A stretch of DNA of 64,000 nt. Origin: Oscillospiraceae bacterium (lineage in GTDB: Bacteria; Bacillota; Clostridia; Oscillospirales; Oscillospiraceae). Shown in pieces: positions 1 through 9,517 of this stretch. The stretch covers positions 40,193 to 104,192 of the forward strand of contig SVLJ01000008.1 of the NCBI GenBank assembly GCA_015067995.1, written 5' to 3'. The position numbers were made by a program, and so were the translations under genes. The notes beneath the pieces are model-generated. The model had not been told where the DNA came from. It saw only the letters and a program-made list of their open reading frames with translations, and did no database searches. Numbering within the stretch: position 1 is the first letter of the stretch; each line of letters opens with the position of its first letter.

Positions 1-1
1 T

Positions 2-1933
2 AATATAAACACACTGAACAACCGCTACTATGTTGCGGATACCACGGCGGACAACTCCTATGAAGCTGACCAGACCATCCGTGCTCTCCATGGCGAACAG
101 GAGGGCATCTGGCTCCAGAGCTTCCCCGCGGACGACTATATTTTCGGCCTGCTGAAAAACTACGCCAACAATCTCCGTGTGGACGGACAGCCTGTTGCAG
201 CCGCAGATCTCAATGACGATGCCTATACCATCCGCTGGTATGTTATGAAGGCGCAGGATGATGCGTGGCATATTGACGGACGATTGGTGAAGAAGCAGGG
301 TGTTGTGCATGTGAGCAAGACCTTCGCCGGCAATCAGGATGGTATTGCTGCGGCAAAGAACATGGACTTCCAGATCGTGGCGGTCAACAGCACCGGAACC
401 AAGCGGCATACGCTGACCCTGAGCAACGCCAAGTCCTATGATGCCGCAACCGAGACCTATGTCTGGGAACTGAACGGCATAGAATACGGCGAAGACTGGA
501 CACTCACGGAGAATACGCCGGCGGCGTTTACCTCGAACAACATTACTTACAATGTTTATTCCGCCTATCGGGTGATCGATCCGGTGAATAAGCAGAACAA
601 CAATCAAAACGGTGAAGGCACGACGATCACGCTCAAGGGACAGACCTACGCCATGGATGCGGATAACGCGGAAGTGATGAACGTGTCCTTCAGCAACATT
701 TACCATACAAACGACTCCATCATCATCAAGAAGGAGGATGCCAAGACCGGCAATCCCATCGGCGGTGCAACCTTCCAGCTACTGCAGAACGGCGATGTGC
801 TGCACTTCCGCTATGACGCGGAAACGAATCGGTACATCTATGATACAGCAGGCTCCATTACAGAGCTGTCCGGCTCTGTGAGCGGCTACTATGAGATCGT
901 GACCACAGGCTTCACTTACGATGACGGTTATGTTACCGTGCAGGAGCTGGTGGCGCCTACAGGCTACACTCTGGTGGGCAACATCGTCATCGGACGTACA
1001 GGCGGCAATGAAATCGGCATCATTGGCGATGCGCCCATGGCATCCTACCACAACGGCCTGCTGATCGTGCAGAACTCCACGGAAAACACCAGCGTCACAG
1101 CGGTGAAGCAGTGGAACTGCCCGGAAGCAGAGTGGAGGCCGGTAACGGTGCAGTTGCTGGCCAACGGCACCCTGGCATCCATGGTGGTGCCGGAGATCAC
1201 AGCCGAGGCACAGCTGACGGAGGAAAACGGCTGGACCTACACCTGGGGCAATCTGCCCACCCATGTGGACGGCGTGGAAATCCAGTGGTCCCTGCGTGAG
1301 ATTCAGGTGGGCACGGAAACGTGCAGGCCGGACTACTCCTTCGCAAACTGGATCGTGACCTACGGCGCGCCCGCCTATACCACGGACAGCCAGGGGCGCG
1401 TCACCAATGCCCGGCTGACGGTGCTGAACACCACACAGCGTACCATGCTGGTGCTGATCAAGAGCGACAGCAGAAATGCGTCCATCCGTATCGGCGGCGT
1501 CCAGTTCCGACTGGAGCACCTGATCCAGAACAGCTGGGGTGAGTATGTTCCCAATCCGGACTTCGTGGTGCGTACTCTGACTACCGATGCCAACGGCATC
1601 GCGCAGTTTGACAACCTCCTCTTTGGCCGGTACCGGCTGACGGAGCTAAATACGCCCTCCGGTTATGAGGAGATGACACAGCCTGTTTATCTGAACCTGC
1701 AGACGGGCGGCTTGGTAACGGTAGACGCACATCCCTATGCTGCGGCGGGCTCCACGGCATACAGTATTCAGGTATACAACCAACCGGGTAAGGTCCTGCC
1801 GGAAACCGGCGGCAGCGGACCCGGATGGTTTACCGCCCTGGGCGTCCTTGTGATGCTGACGGCTCTGGGCGGCGGATATCTTCCCCGGCGATACAAGCCG
1901 AGACGTGCGAAGGGGAGGGATCCGACTGGATAG
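2..1933 (+). CDS. SpaA/Cna-B-type pilus tip or adhesin protein, C-terminal part (5' end outside window)
   Basis: Frame is open from base 2; E-box motifs VTVQELVAPTGY and YRLTELNTPSGY; C-terminal LPETGG, hydrophobic segment and basic tail. Confidence 0.88.
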   Translation, partial: NINTLNNRYYVADTTADNSYEADQTIRALHGEQEGIWLQSFPADDYIFGLLKNYANNLRVDGQPVAAADLNDDAYTIRWYVMKAQDDAWHIDGRLVKKQGVVHVSKTFAGNQDGIAAAKNMDFQIVAVNSTGTKRHTLTLSNAKSYDAATETYVWELNGIEYGEDWTLTENTPAAFTSNNITYNVYSAYRVIDPVNKQNNNQNGEGTTITLKGQTYAMDADNAEVMNVSFSNIYHTNDSIIIKKEDAKTGNPIGGATFQLLQNGDVLHFRYDAETNRYIYDTAGSITELSGSVSGYYEIVTTGFTYDDGYVTVQELVAPTGYTLVGNIVIGRTGGNEIGIIGDAPMASYHNGLLIVQNSTENTSVTAVKQWNCPEAEWRPVTVQLLANGTLASMVVPEITAEAQLTEENGWTYTWGNLPTHVDGVEIQWSLREIQVGTETCRPDYSFANWIVTYGAPAYTTDSQGRVTNARLTVLNTTQRTMLVLIKSDSRNASIRIGGVQFRLEHLIQNSWGEYVPNPDFVVRTLTTDANGIAQFDNLLFGRYRLTELNTPSGYEEMTQPVYLNLQTGGLVTVDAHPYAAAGSTAYSIQVYNQPGKVLPETGGSGPGWFTALGVLVMLTALGGGYLPRRYKPRRAKGRDPTG

Positions 1934-1999
1934 AGCACATGTGCCGAGAGTACAAAAAGAATGATCTTCAATGATAAAAACAGAAAAGGAGAACGTGAA

Positions 2000-3604
2000 A
2001 TGAAAACCATGAAACGAACCCTGAGTATTCTTGTGGCAGTGATGCTGCTGGCCTGTATGCTGGCAGTGCCGGTGGGCGCGGCAGATGAGTATACCATCAC
2101 CATTCAGAATCCTGACGGAAAAGAATACGAGGCATATCAGATCTTTTCTGGTACGCTGTCCAAAGAAGGCGAAGTGAGCATTCTGAGCAGTATCGTGTGG
2201 GGCAGCGGCGTGAATTCTTCCAATCTGCTGATTGCTTTGGATGGAGACGCACAGCTGGGAGTCTATTTTGACAAGGATACCGATACTGCCAAGACAGTGG
2301 CGGAGACCATCGGTAAGGCTCCATTCACCAATCCCGACCATGTCATGCTCAACCGTTTTGCAACGGTCGTGGCACAGAACCTTGTAGATGCCAAAAAGGT
2401 TGCGGGTACCGCATCTGGCAGCGACGTTGTTGTCAATGGTCTGCCGGCAGGTTACTATCTGGTGAAGGCGGTGGATACTGCCAATCTGGGCGTTGATGAC
2501 GTTTACACCAGATACATGCTGCAGGTGGTGGATAATGTTACCGTCAGTCCCAAGACGGCTGCTGCTCCCACGATTGCCAAGATGGTCAGCAAGAGTCAGC
2601 TTACCGGATATGCTGCGTCGGTCAGCGCGACCATTGACCGTGATGTATTTTTCCGTCTGGAGGGTCAGTTGCCCTCCAATATCGGGGAATACAACGGGTA
2701 TGAGTACATCTTCCACGATACACTGTCTGATGGTTTGGATTTTGCACAGCTTACTGATGACGCAAATGTAGATATCCAGGACTTTGATTTCTATGTGCTG
2801 AACAAGTTTGAGGCATCTTCTATTCATGCGGTTGTGGGCACCATGCCCGTCGGCGTGAAGCCTGAGGTCAATGTCAGCGGGAAAGAAATCACGATTACTT
2901 TCCCGGACGCCAAGGCATTTATCGAGGCTGTGACCGCAGAGGCCGTGGCTGCCAACGATTATATTCAGGTGATTTATAAGGCCACGCTGAATGCGAATGC
3001 GGTAATCGAAGGCGTGGGAAATAAGAATGCGTTCTGGGCAGAGTATTCCGCACAGCCCAACAAGGGTAATAGCGGTCCGACTGCCAAAACAGAGACGGTT
3101 TCCGCTACGGTCTTTACTTATCAGGTGGAGATCCACAAGGTAGACCCTGCCAAGAAGGGCTTGAGTGGCGCAAAGTTTATCCTTTATCATAATCCTGCTA
3201 TTGCCGGCGGCGAGCGTCTGAATATCCAGCTTCGCGAGGATGCTTCCGGTGTCTATACCGTTGAGAAAGTTGGACCTGCCACTGGAACCGATGCCGTCGC
3301 ATGCAATGAAATGTCAACGGATCCCAACGGTAAACTGATCATCAAGGGTCTGGGCGTAGCCACTTTCCAGCTGGAAGAAACGGTGGAACCTGTCACCTAC
3401 AACAAGCTGGATGCTCCGGCACCCATCACTATTGAGGACAAGCTTGGTACCGGAAGTCAGACTGTGGTGGAAGTCGTTAACTACAAGGGTACCACTCTGC
3501 CTGAGACCGGCGGTATCGGTACTACTGTGTTCTACATCGCCGGCGGTCTGATGGTGGCTGCTGCCGCCGCAGTTCTGCTGCTGCGCAAGCGCGAGAACGG
3601 CTGA
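2000..3604 (+). CDS. SpaA-type isopeptide-forming major pilin
   Basis: Start at 2000 behind AGGAG; signal peptide MKTMKRTLSILVAVMLLACMLAVPVGAA; NVTVSPK pilin-motif-like segment; E-box-like FQLEETVEPVTY; LPETGG, TM and KRENG tail. Confidence 0.92.
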   Translation: MKTMKRTLSILVAVMLLACMLAVPVGAADEYTITIQNPDGKEYEAYQIFSGTLSKEGEVSILSSIVWGSGVNSSNLLIALDGDAQLGVYFDKDTDTAKTVAETIGKAPFTNPDHVMLNRFATVVAQNLVDAKKVAGTASGSDVVVNGLPAGYYLVKAVDTANLGVDDVYTRYMLQVVDNVTVSPKTAAAPTIAKMVSKSQLTGYAASVSATIDRDVFFRLEGQLPSNIGEYNGYEYIFHDTLSDGLDFAQLTDDANVDIQDFDFYVLNKFEASSIHAVVGTMPVGVKPEVNVSGKEITITFPDAKAFIEAVTAEAVAANDYIQVIYKATLNANAVIEGVGNKNAFWAEYSAQPNKGNSGPTAKTETVSATVFTYQVEIHKVDPAKKGLSGAKFILYHNPAIAGGERLNIQLREDASGVYTVEKVGPATGTDAVACNEMSTDPNGKLIIKGLGVATFQLEETVEPVTYNKLDAPAPITIEDKLGTGSQTVVEVVNYKGTTLPETGGIGTTVFYIAGGLMVAAAAAVLLLRKRENG

Positions 3605-3685
3605 GCCGGTTTCGCAACAAACAAAACCAACTGAAGGCTGTCCCACGCCGGATTTTCCGGCGCGGGCAGCAGGGAGAGCACTGCA

Positions 3686-4585
3686 ATGCAAAGAAGAAAA
3701 CAGAAGAAGGGTAAGCCCTCGGACATTATCTTCATACTGATCTTTCTTGCAGGGCTGTCCCTGCTGCTGTATCCTACCATCAGCAATTTCTGGAACTCCA
3801 TGCACCAATCCTATGCCATCGGTGACTATACGCAGGCAGTGGATGACGGTGACAGGGAAAAGAAGGAGATGCTGCTGACAGATGCACGCGGCTACAATCA
3901 GGAACTGTACAAGCTGGGCAGCATCTATGATATGGATGAAGCGTGGCTTGCCCGCTACAATGAGACGCTGAATGTGGTGGGCAACGGCATCATGGGTTAT
4001 GTGGAGATCCCGGCCATCAACTGCACTCTGCCCATCTATCACGGAACCAGCGAGGCGGTGCTGCAGGTGGCCATCGGACACATCGAGTGGACCAGCCTGC
4101 CGGTGGGCGGAGAGAGCACCCATAGCGTCATCTCCGGACACCGGGGACTGCCCTCTGCGGAGCTGCTGACTCACATTGACCGGCTGGAGGTAGGCGACGC
4201 TTTCTACATCCATGTGCTGGACGAGGTGCTGAAATACCGGGTGGACGACATTGCTGTGGTGGAGCCGGAGGATACCTCCCGACTGCAGATCGCAGAGGGA
4301 AAAGATTATGTGACGCTGGTGACCTGTACGCCTTACGGTATCAATTCCCATCGCCTGCTGGTGCGGGGCGCCAGAGAGCTGGAGGGCGGCTGGACAGAGG
4401 GACAGGAAATCATTCTTGGCGATGAAGTGCAGCCTGTGGAGCTGACATACGTTGTGCCGGCAGTGCTGGTACTGCTGGTGGCGGTGATTGCCGGTACGGT
4501 CTGGGCTGCGGAGGTACATCACCAGCATGCCAAGCAGAAGCGGATCGAACGTCGGAGACTGAGAAAGGAAGGAGGCAAGCCATGA
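3686..4585 (+). CDS. Class C sortase
   Basis: SGHRGLPSAELLTHIDRL and TLVTCTPYGINSHRLLVRG motifs; N- and C-terminal TM segments; in pilus operon. Confidence 0.93.
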   Translation: MQRRKQKKGKPSDIIFILIFLAGLSLLLYPTISNFWNSMHQSYAIGDYTQAVDDGDREKKEMLLTDARGYNQELYKLGSIYDMDEAWLARYNETLNVVGNGIMGYVEIPAINCTLPIYHGTSEAVLQVAIGHIEWTSLPVGGESTHSVISGHRGLPSAELLTHIDRLEVGDAFYIHVLDEVLKYRVDDIAVVEPEDTSRLQIAEGKDYVTLVTCTPYGINSHRLLVRGARELEGGWTEGQEIILGDEVQPVELTYVVPAVLVLLVAVIAGTVWAAEVHHQHAKQKRIERRRLRKEGGKP

Positions 4586-6222
4586 AGCAAATAAAAGCAT
4601 GCCGCTTGCCGATGCTGCTGGCAGGCTGCTTCCTGCTGCTGTGTACAGCGGCGCTGGCGGCGCAGACGGCTTCTCTGCGGGTAACAGTGAAAAATGAATC
4701 CGGTCGACCGGTGCAGGATATCCGGGTGGAACTGCTGCAGGTGGCTGCTGCGTCCGGCAGCAACATCAGGCTGATGCCGACATTTGCACAGCTGGGAATT
4801 TCTGCGGAGGCACTTCTGGCAGACAGCGGCGCTGATCATGCGGAAGCAGTGTATCAATACGTCAATGGCCAGTCAATGAGCGGACAAGTGATGCTGACGG
4901 ACAGCACCGGCATCGTTGATGTTACCGGACTGCAGGCAGGCATTTATCTGGTGTTTGAGCGCGGCGGACAGGATGTGGCATTTCCACCGTGCCTGATTGT
5001 GCTGCGCCCCGGTGAGAGCGTGACCTCCACACCCAAGACATCGGAAACCGATACAGGAAGTATTCTGGTGATGAAGTGGTGGGAAGATGCCATGGACGCC
5101 GCGGGAAAACGGCCTGCCAGTGTTCGTGTGGCGCTTTTGCGGAATGGAGTGCCTTTCCGCCGAGTGACGCTGAGCGCTGCCAACAACTGGCAGCATCGAT
5201 TCCACTCTCTGCCTGCCAACGACGTGTATACTGTGCAGGAAGAGCCTGTGGCGGGGTATCGTGCGGAATATGTCTCTGAGAAAGAGGTATGGAAAATCAT
5301 CAATACCTATCAGCCTCCCACGCCGCCTCCCGGCCCTGGTGGGCCTGATGAACCGGAGGAGCCGGATGAACCCGACAATCCTCCGGATACGCCAAAACCG
5401 CCAGAGTATGTGCATGTGGTTGTCCAGAAAAAGTGGGATGACAACAACGATGCCGCAGGTAAGCGACCGGCCAGCATTTCCGTGCAGCTGATCCGGGATG
5501 GCGAAGTGCTGAAGACGGCCGTGCTCAGCGCTGCTAATGACTGGCGATACCGCTTTGTCAATCTGGAAAAGTCAGGAAGCTATACGGTGCGGGAACTGCC
5601 GGTGACAGATTACACGGCTGTCTATCAGGGCAATGCTTCGACAGGAATTGTTGTCATCAACCACTATACGGGAACTACCGATCCCGGCACTTCGCCAGAT
5701 CCCACTGTGCCGGAAAAGAAAACTGTGGATATACCGATGAGAGTCGTGTGGGTGGATAATAACAATGCGGCGGGCAAGCGCCCGGAAACTGTGACGGTGC
5801 GGCTGCTTGCAGACGGAAATGTCGTGGGAACGCTGGAACTGGGCTTTCCGCAGGAGTGGGAGGGTGTGTTCCATGATGTGTTTGCGGATATGTATTACTC
5901 CGTATGGCAGAATGCCGTGCCAGAGTACAGCACTGTCTATTCCGGCAGTGCGGAAGCAGGCTTTGTGATCACCAATACGTATACCAGCGGAACTGCCGAT
6001 CCCGGCACGCCGCCGGATCCTTCGCAGCCGGATGTGCCGGATGATCCGGTGACCCCGCCCAAGGAGCCGGACGATCCGGTGACCCCGCCTGAGGAGCCCG
6101 ATACACCCAAAATCCCGCAGACCGGTGCGGAAATGGGAAGTGTATATCTGCTGCTGGCTTTGGGCGGCTTGCTGACCCTGCTGGGACTGGTTGACCTGTA
6201 CCGGGGACGGAGGGAATCGTGA
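4582..6222 (+). CDS. Cna-B-repeat cell wall-anchored pilus stalk/base protein
   Basis: Signal peptide; three Cna-B-like repeats (W..D.N.AAGKRP); Pro/Asp-rich spacers; C-terminal IPQTGAE, TM and RRES; overlaps upstream stop (ATGA). Confidence 0.88.
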   Translation: MKQIKACRLPMLLAGCFLLLCTAALAAQTASLRVTVKNESGRPVQDIRVELLQVAAASGSNIRLMPTFAQLGISAEALLADSGADHAEAVYQYVNGQSMSGQVMLTDSTGIVDVTGLQAGIYLVFERGGQDVAFPPCLIVLRPGESVTSTPKTSETDTGSILVMKWWEDAMDAAGKRPASVRVALLRNGVPFRRVTLSAANNWQHRFHSLPANDVYTVQEEPVAGYRAEYVSEKEVWKIINTYQPPTPPPGPGGPDEPEEPDEPDNPPDTPKPPEYVHVVVQKKWDDNNDAAGKRPASISVQLIRDGEVLKTAVLSAANDWRYRFVNLEKSGSYTVRELPVTDYTAVYQGNASTGIVVINHYTGTTDPGTSPDPTVPEKKTVDIPMRVVWVDNNNAAGKRPETVTVRLLADGNVVGTLELGFPQEWEGVFHDVFADMYYSVWQNAVPEYSTVYSGSAEAGFVITNTYTSGTADPGTPPDPSQPDVPDDPVTPPKEPDDPVTPPEEPDTPKIPQTGAEMGSVYLLLALGGLLTLLGLVDLYRGRRES

Positions 6223-6845
6223 GAAGACAACTGAGAGGAATGCTGCTGCTGATTGCCGGAATGGCGATGCTTCTAACAGCGGCGGGAATGCTGGCGCTGC
6301 AGGAACGGCAGGCAACCGTGGCGGGACAGAATGCTGAGGTGCTGCTGGAAAAGATCACGGAGCAGATTGCTGTGAAGAAGGAAGAAGTCATTTACGACAC
6401 GGCTGTGGAAGAGGCACCGCCTGCGGGAGAAGTGCCAAAGGCCACCTGGCAGGGCTACGATATGATCGGGATCCTGCGGATGCCGTCGCTGTCGATGGAG
6501 CTGCCGATCCTGCAGGAGTGGAGCTATGATCTGCTGGAGCTTTCGCCGTGCCGATATTCCGGCAGCGCGGAAGGCGGCGATCTGATCATCCTTGGGCACA
6601 ACTACAAAAAGCATTTCACACCAATGAAAAAGCTGAAGGTGGGGGATGAAGTGGAGTTTTGTGACGCACAGGGAACGGTGTACCGCTATCAGGTGACAAA
6701 GACCGAGATCCTGAAGCCCGCGGAACTGGATCGGCTGACCGGTTCCGAACATGACCTGACCCTGTTCACCTGCACCGGCGGCGGTTATAAGCGTCATGTG
6801 GTGCGCTGTGACCGGATTCCGGAAGAGGAGAGCGTTCTGCGCTGA
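6219..6845 (+). CDS. Sortase (second, non-class-C type)
   Basis: GTG start overlapping previous stop; LIILGHNY His motif and TLFTCTGGGYKRHVVRC Cys/Arg motif; N-terminal TM. Confidence 0.87.
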   Translation: MRRQLRGMLLLIAGMAMLLTAAGMLALQERQATVAGQNAEVLLEKITEQIAVKKEEVIYDTAVEEAPPAGEVPKATWQGYDMIGILRMPSLSMELPILQEWSYDLLELSPCRYSGSAEGGDLIILGHNYKKHFTPMKKLKVGDEVEFCDAQGTVYRYQVTKTEILKPAELDRLTGSEHDLTLFTCTGGGYKRHVVRCDRIPEEESVLR

Positions 6846-6884
6846 GGATAACGGCGGCGGTTTTTTCTGTGACATCTGGATATG

Positions 6885-6928
6885 AAAATAGCGTTCCCTG
6901 CATCAAATGATGCGGGGAACGCTATTTT
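6885..6928. terminator. Bidirectional intrinsic terminator hairpin
   Basis: aaaatagcgttccctgcatcaaatgatgcggggaacgctatttt, between convergent genes. Confidence 0.85.
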
Positions 6929-6959
6929 GTGTATATGACTGTGACGCGGCGGTGAATAC

Positions 6960-7133
6960 TCACTGACGCCGGGCGGTGGCGTAATCATCGCCCCGGCGGT
7001 AAAAGGGACATTGCGCAGTGGCACCCCGCAGAAATCGTTCCATTTCATCTTCATCCAGGTCTACTGTGCAGAAATTGGTGTCGGTTTCCGGGTCATAATC
7101 ATAAAAGACGCATTCTTCGCAATTGGCTGCCAT
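6960..7133 (-). CDS. Small Cys-rich protein, DUF6472-like
   Basis: MAANCEECVFYDYDPETDTNFCTVDLDEDEMERFLRG; AAAGGAG upstream of start at 7133. Confidence 0.7.
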   Translation of the reverse strand: MAANCEECVFYDYDPETDTNFCTVDLDEDEMERFLRGATAQCPFYRRGDDYATARRQ

Positions 7134-7155
7134 ACTGACTCCTTTCGAGGAACAC

Positions 7156-9378
7156 TTACAGTCCCATTTGCTCCCGGGCAACGGTGACGTTTCCTGCCTC
7201 CATGGCTTTCAGACGCTCAACGGCGGCCGACTGTTCATCGGGGCGGGCGGCGCGCTCCATGCAGCGGTCAATCATGCCGCACAGATTTTCCTCTGTCAGT
7301 GTGTCCAGATCTTCAAAGATTTCCTGACCAATGTAACGAAGGAAGGAGGATACCTTGGGATCGTAGACAACGCCGGCCAGTGGGACGCCCTGTCCTGCTG
7401 CAAAGACCAGCGCATGAAGCCGCATGGAAACAACGGCCTGCATACGGGACATGATGCCGATGAGGGTGTCTGTGCGGCCGTTGCTCTCCAGAAAATGGTG
7501 GGGCACGGTGAGGGTTCTGGCTGCAAGGGCGGCTGCGGAAGGGTCCTGATGACGCTCTACGGAGAGGAAGACTGGAGTGAGACCATAGGTGTGCCAGGCG
7601 TATTCAGCAGCCCGGGAAAACAGATGCGCTTTCTGATCAAAACCTCTCCACTGACGAAGCGTAAAGCAGATATACTTGCCGGATGGAGGGATGCCGGCAG
7701 CCAGCATGGCGCTGTCAACCACATCGGCGGAGGCAGGAGAAAGGATCAAAGCAGGGTCGGCAGTCAGCAGAACCGGAGGGGCAGTGACACCCATGGACTC
7801 CAGCTCCTTCCGGGAATCGGGTTCCCGGAGAGTGATGATATCGACATAGCGGTTCAGGATCCTTGCGGAGAGCCTGCGCAGGCTCTTTCGATTGACGGGA
7901 CCAATGCCGCAGCCGTACATCTGTACCCGACAGCCCAGCTTCTTGGCAGTACGAATGTTGTAGAGATAATACCACAGGGAGCGGCGGGAGGTGACATCCT
8001 GGATCAGAGAGCCACCGCCGTTGATATAAAGCCGTGCGTGCTTCATGGCACGACGCCATGCAAAGATGGCCGTGCGGCTCACGGAGGGGACGCGGTAGGC
8101 GAGACGGGTCTCCCGGGGGGTCTTGCTGATGACTGTGATAGGCAGGTGGGGATCAATGGAGCGCATCTGCTGCAGAATGGCCTGCAGGATGGCGTCATCG
8201 CCGGCGTTGCTGCGTCCATAAGCGCCGCAGATCACCACACCGTCCCGTTCCTGCTTAGGCCGTGCGTGACGGCGGACGATGTCCTCATAAATGCGCAGCT
8301 GCGTGTCCACGGTGTTTTGAAGGGAGAATTCCGTGCTGGCTTTTTTGTGAAGACGATGGCCGAGGGATATTCGCAGCTCGTCCTCCTGAGCCAGTCGGGT
8401 CAGGATCTTGCCCAGCGCGTGATGGTCGCCCGGCGTGAAGAGAAATCCGTTGACTTCGTGGTCAATGAGGTAAGGAATACCGCCAACGGAAGTTGCCACC
8501 GTGGCCAGATGCCAGCGGGCACCCTCCGTCAGGGCGTAGGGGAAGGTTTCCGACAAGCTGGTCAGCGCATTGATATCCAGCGCAGAATAGAAATCATCCA
8601 TGCTGCCGCTGATCCAGCCGGCAAAGCATACCGCATGTTCTACGCCCAGTTCCCGGGCAAGGGCGATCAGCTTTTCGCGCTCCTCGCCGTCTCCGGCGAT
8701 GACGAGCCGCAGCCGTGAACAGTTGGCATAGGCGGCGGCAAAGCCGCGGACCAGCGTGCTCATGTCCTTCACCGGATTCATGCGGGCTGCGATGCCTACC
8801 ACGACGCTGTTGTCATCCACATCCAGACCAAGACCGCGCAGATAATCCGATCGGTTGGCAACGTGGGCGCCGGGGGTGAAGTCAATGCCGTTATACAGCG
8901 GATAGAAGCGGTTCGGCGGGAAGTTCCGCGAGATCAGAAGATCCACCATGGCATCGGACACGCCGATATAGTAGTCCAGGCACCGCAGTGCCACCGCATT
9001 GATGGTGCCGAAGGTCAGATGACTGAAAGGACGGCCCATGTAGTCCAGCCGATAATCACTGTGGACGGTGGTGACTACAGGGATATCCAGAGACATCCGA
9101 AGCAATGCGCCCATCATGTTGGCGCGGGCACCGTGACAGTGGATGACCTGATAACCTTCCTCGCGGATCAGCGCAAGCAGCTGCTTGCGGACAGCGGGGA
9201 CCTTTCCGCTCATGATATCTGTTGGGATTCCCAGCGAGCGTGCTTCGTCGGCAAAGGGACCGTCGCGGAAACAGACCATGCGGGCAGTGATGGTTTTGTT
9301 GAGATTCTGCAGCAGGCTCAGCACATGGGTTTTTGCGCCGCCGGAGTCGCCGCCGCTGATCAGATGGATGACTTTCAT
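7156..9378 (-). CDS. Fused GT4 glycosyltransferase and CsaB-type polysaccharide pyruvyl transferase
   Basis: N-terminal HLISGGDSGGAKTHV...VVGIAARMNPVKDMSTLVRGF (GT4); C-terminal VVICGAYGRSNAGDDAILQAI...RMQAVVSMRLHALVFA (CsaB-like). Confidence 0.87.
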   Translation of the reverse strand: MKVIHLISGGDSGGAKTHVLSLLQNLNKTITARMVCFRDGPFADEARSLGIPTDIMSGKVPAVRKQLLALIREEGYQVIHCHGARANMMGALLRMSLDIPVVTTVHSDYRLDYMGRPFSHLTFGTINAVALRCLDYYIGVSDAMVDLLISRNFPPNRFYPLYNGIDFTPGAHVANRSDYLRGLGLDVDDNSVVVGIAARMNPVKDMSTLVRGFAAAYANCSRLRLVIAGDGEEREKLIALARELGVEHAVCFAGWISGSMDDFYSALDINALTSLSETFPYALTEGARWHLATVATSVGGIPYLIDHEVNGFLFTPGDHHALGKILTRLAQEDELRISLGHRLHKKASTEFSLQNTVDTQLRIYEDIVRRHARPKQERDGVVICGAYGRSNAGDDAILQAILQQMRSIDPHLPITVISKTPRETRLAYRVPSVSRTAIFAWRRAMKHARLYINGGGSLIQDVTSRRSLWYYLYNIRTAKKLGCRVQMYGCGIGPVNRKSLRRLSARILNRYVDIITLREPDSRKELESMGVTAPPVLLTADPALILSPASADVVDSAMLAAGIPPSGKYICFTLRQWRGFDQKAHLFSRAAEYAWHTYGLTPVFLSVERHQDPSAAALAARTLTVPHHFLESNGRTDTLIGIMSRMQAVVSMRLHALVFAAGQGVPLAGVVYDPKVSSFLRYIGQEIFEDLDTLTEENLCGMIDRCMERAARPDEQSAAVERLKAMEAGNVTVAREQMGL

Positions 9379-9517
9379 GGCCGATTCCTTTCTCTCGCAT
9401 GTTGGGAGACTGAAATTCCTCTTGTAGAATGATGAAAAATATTATACAATAAATCAGGTATATGCGCAAGCACTGACTGATGATAACAGTATGCCCTTTT
9501 ACAAAAGGAGATCCGAT

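Noticed and set aside
7123-8718. 531-aa plus-strand ORF inside the GT-CsaB gene
   Set aside because: Antisense to a convincing 740-aa two-domain enzyme; no domain in the translation.
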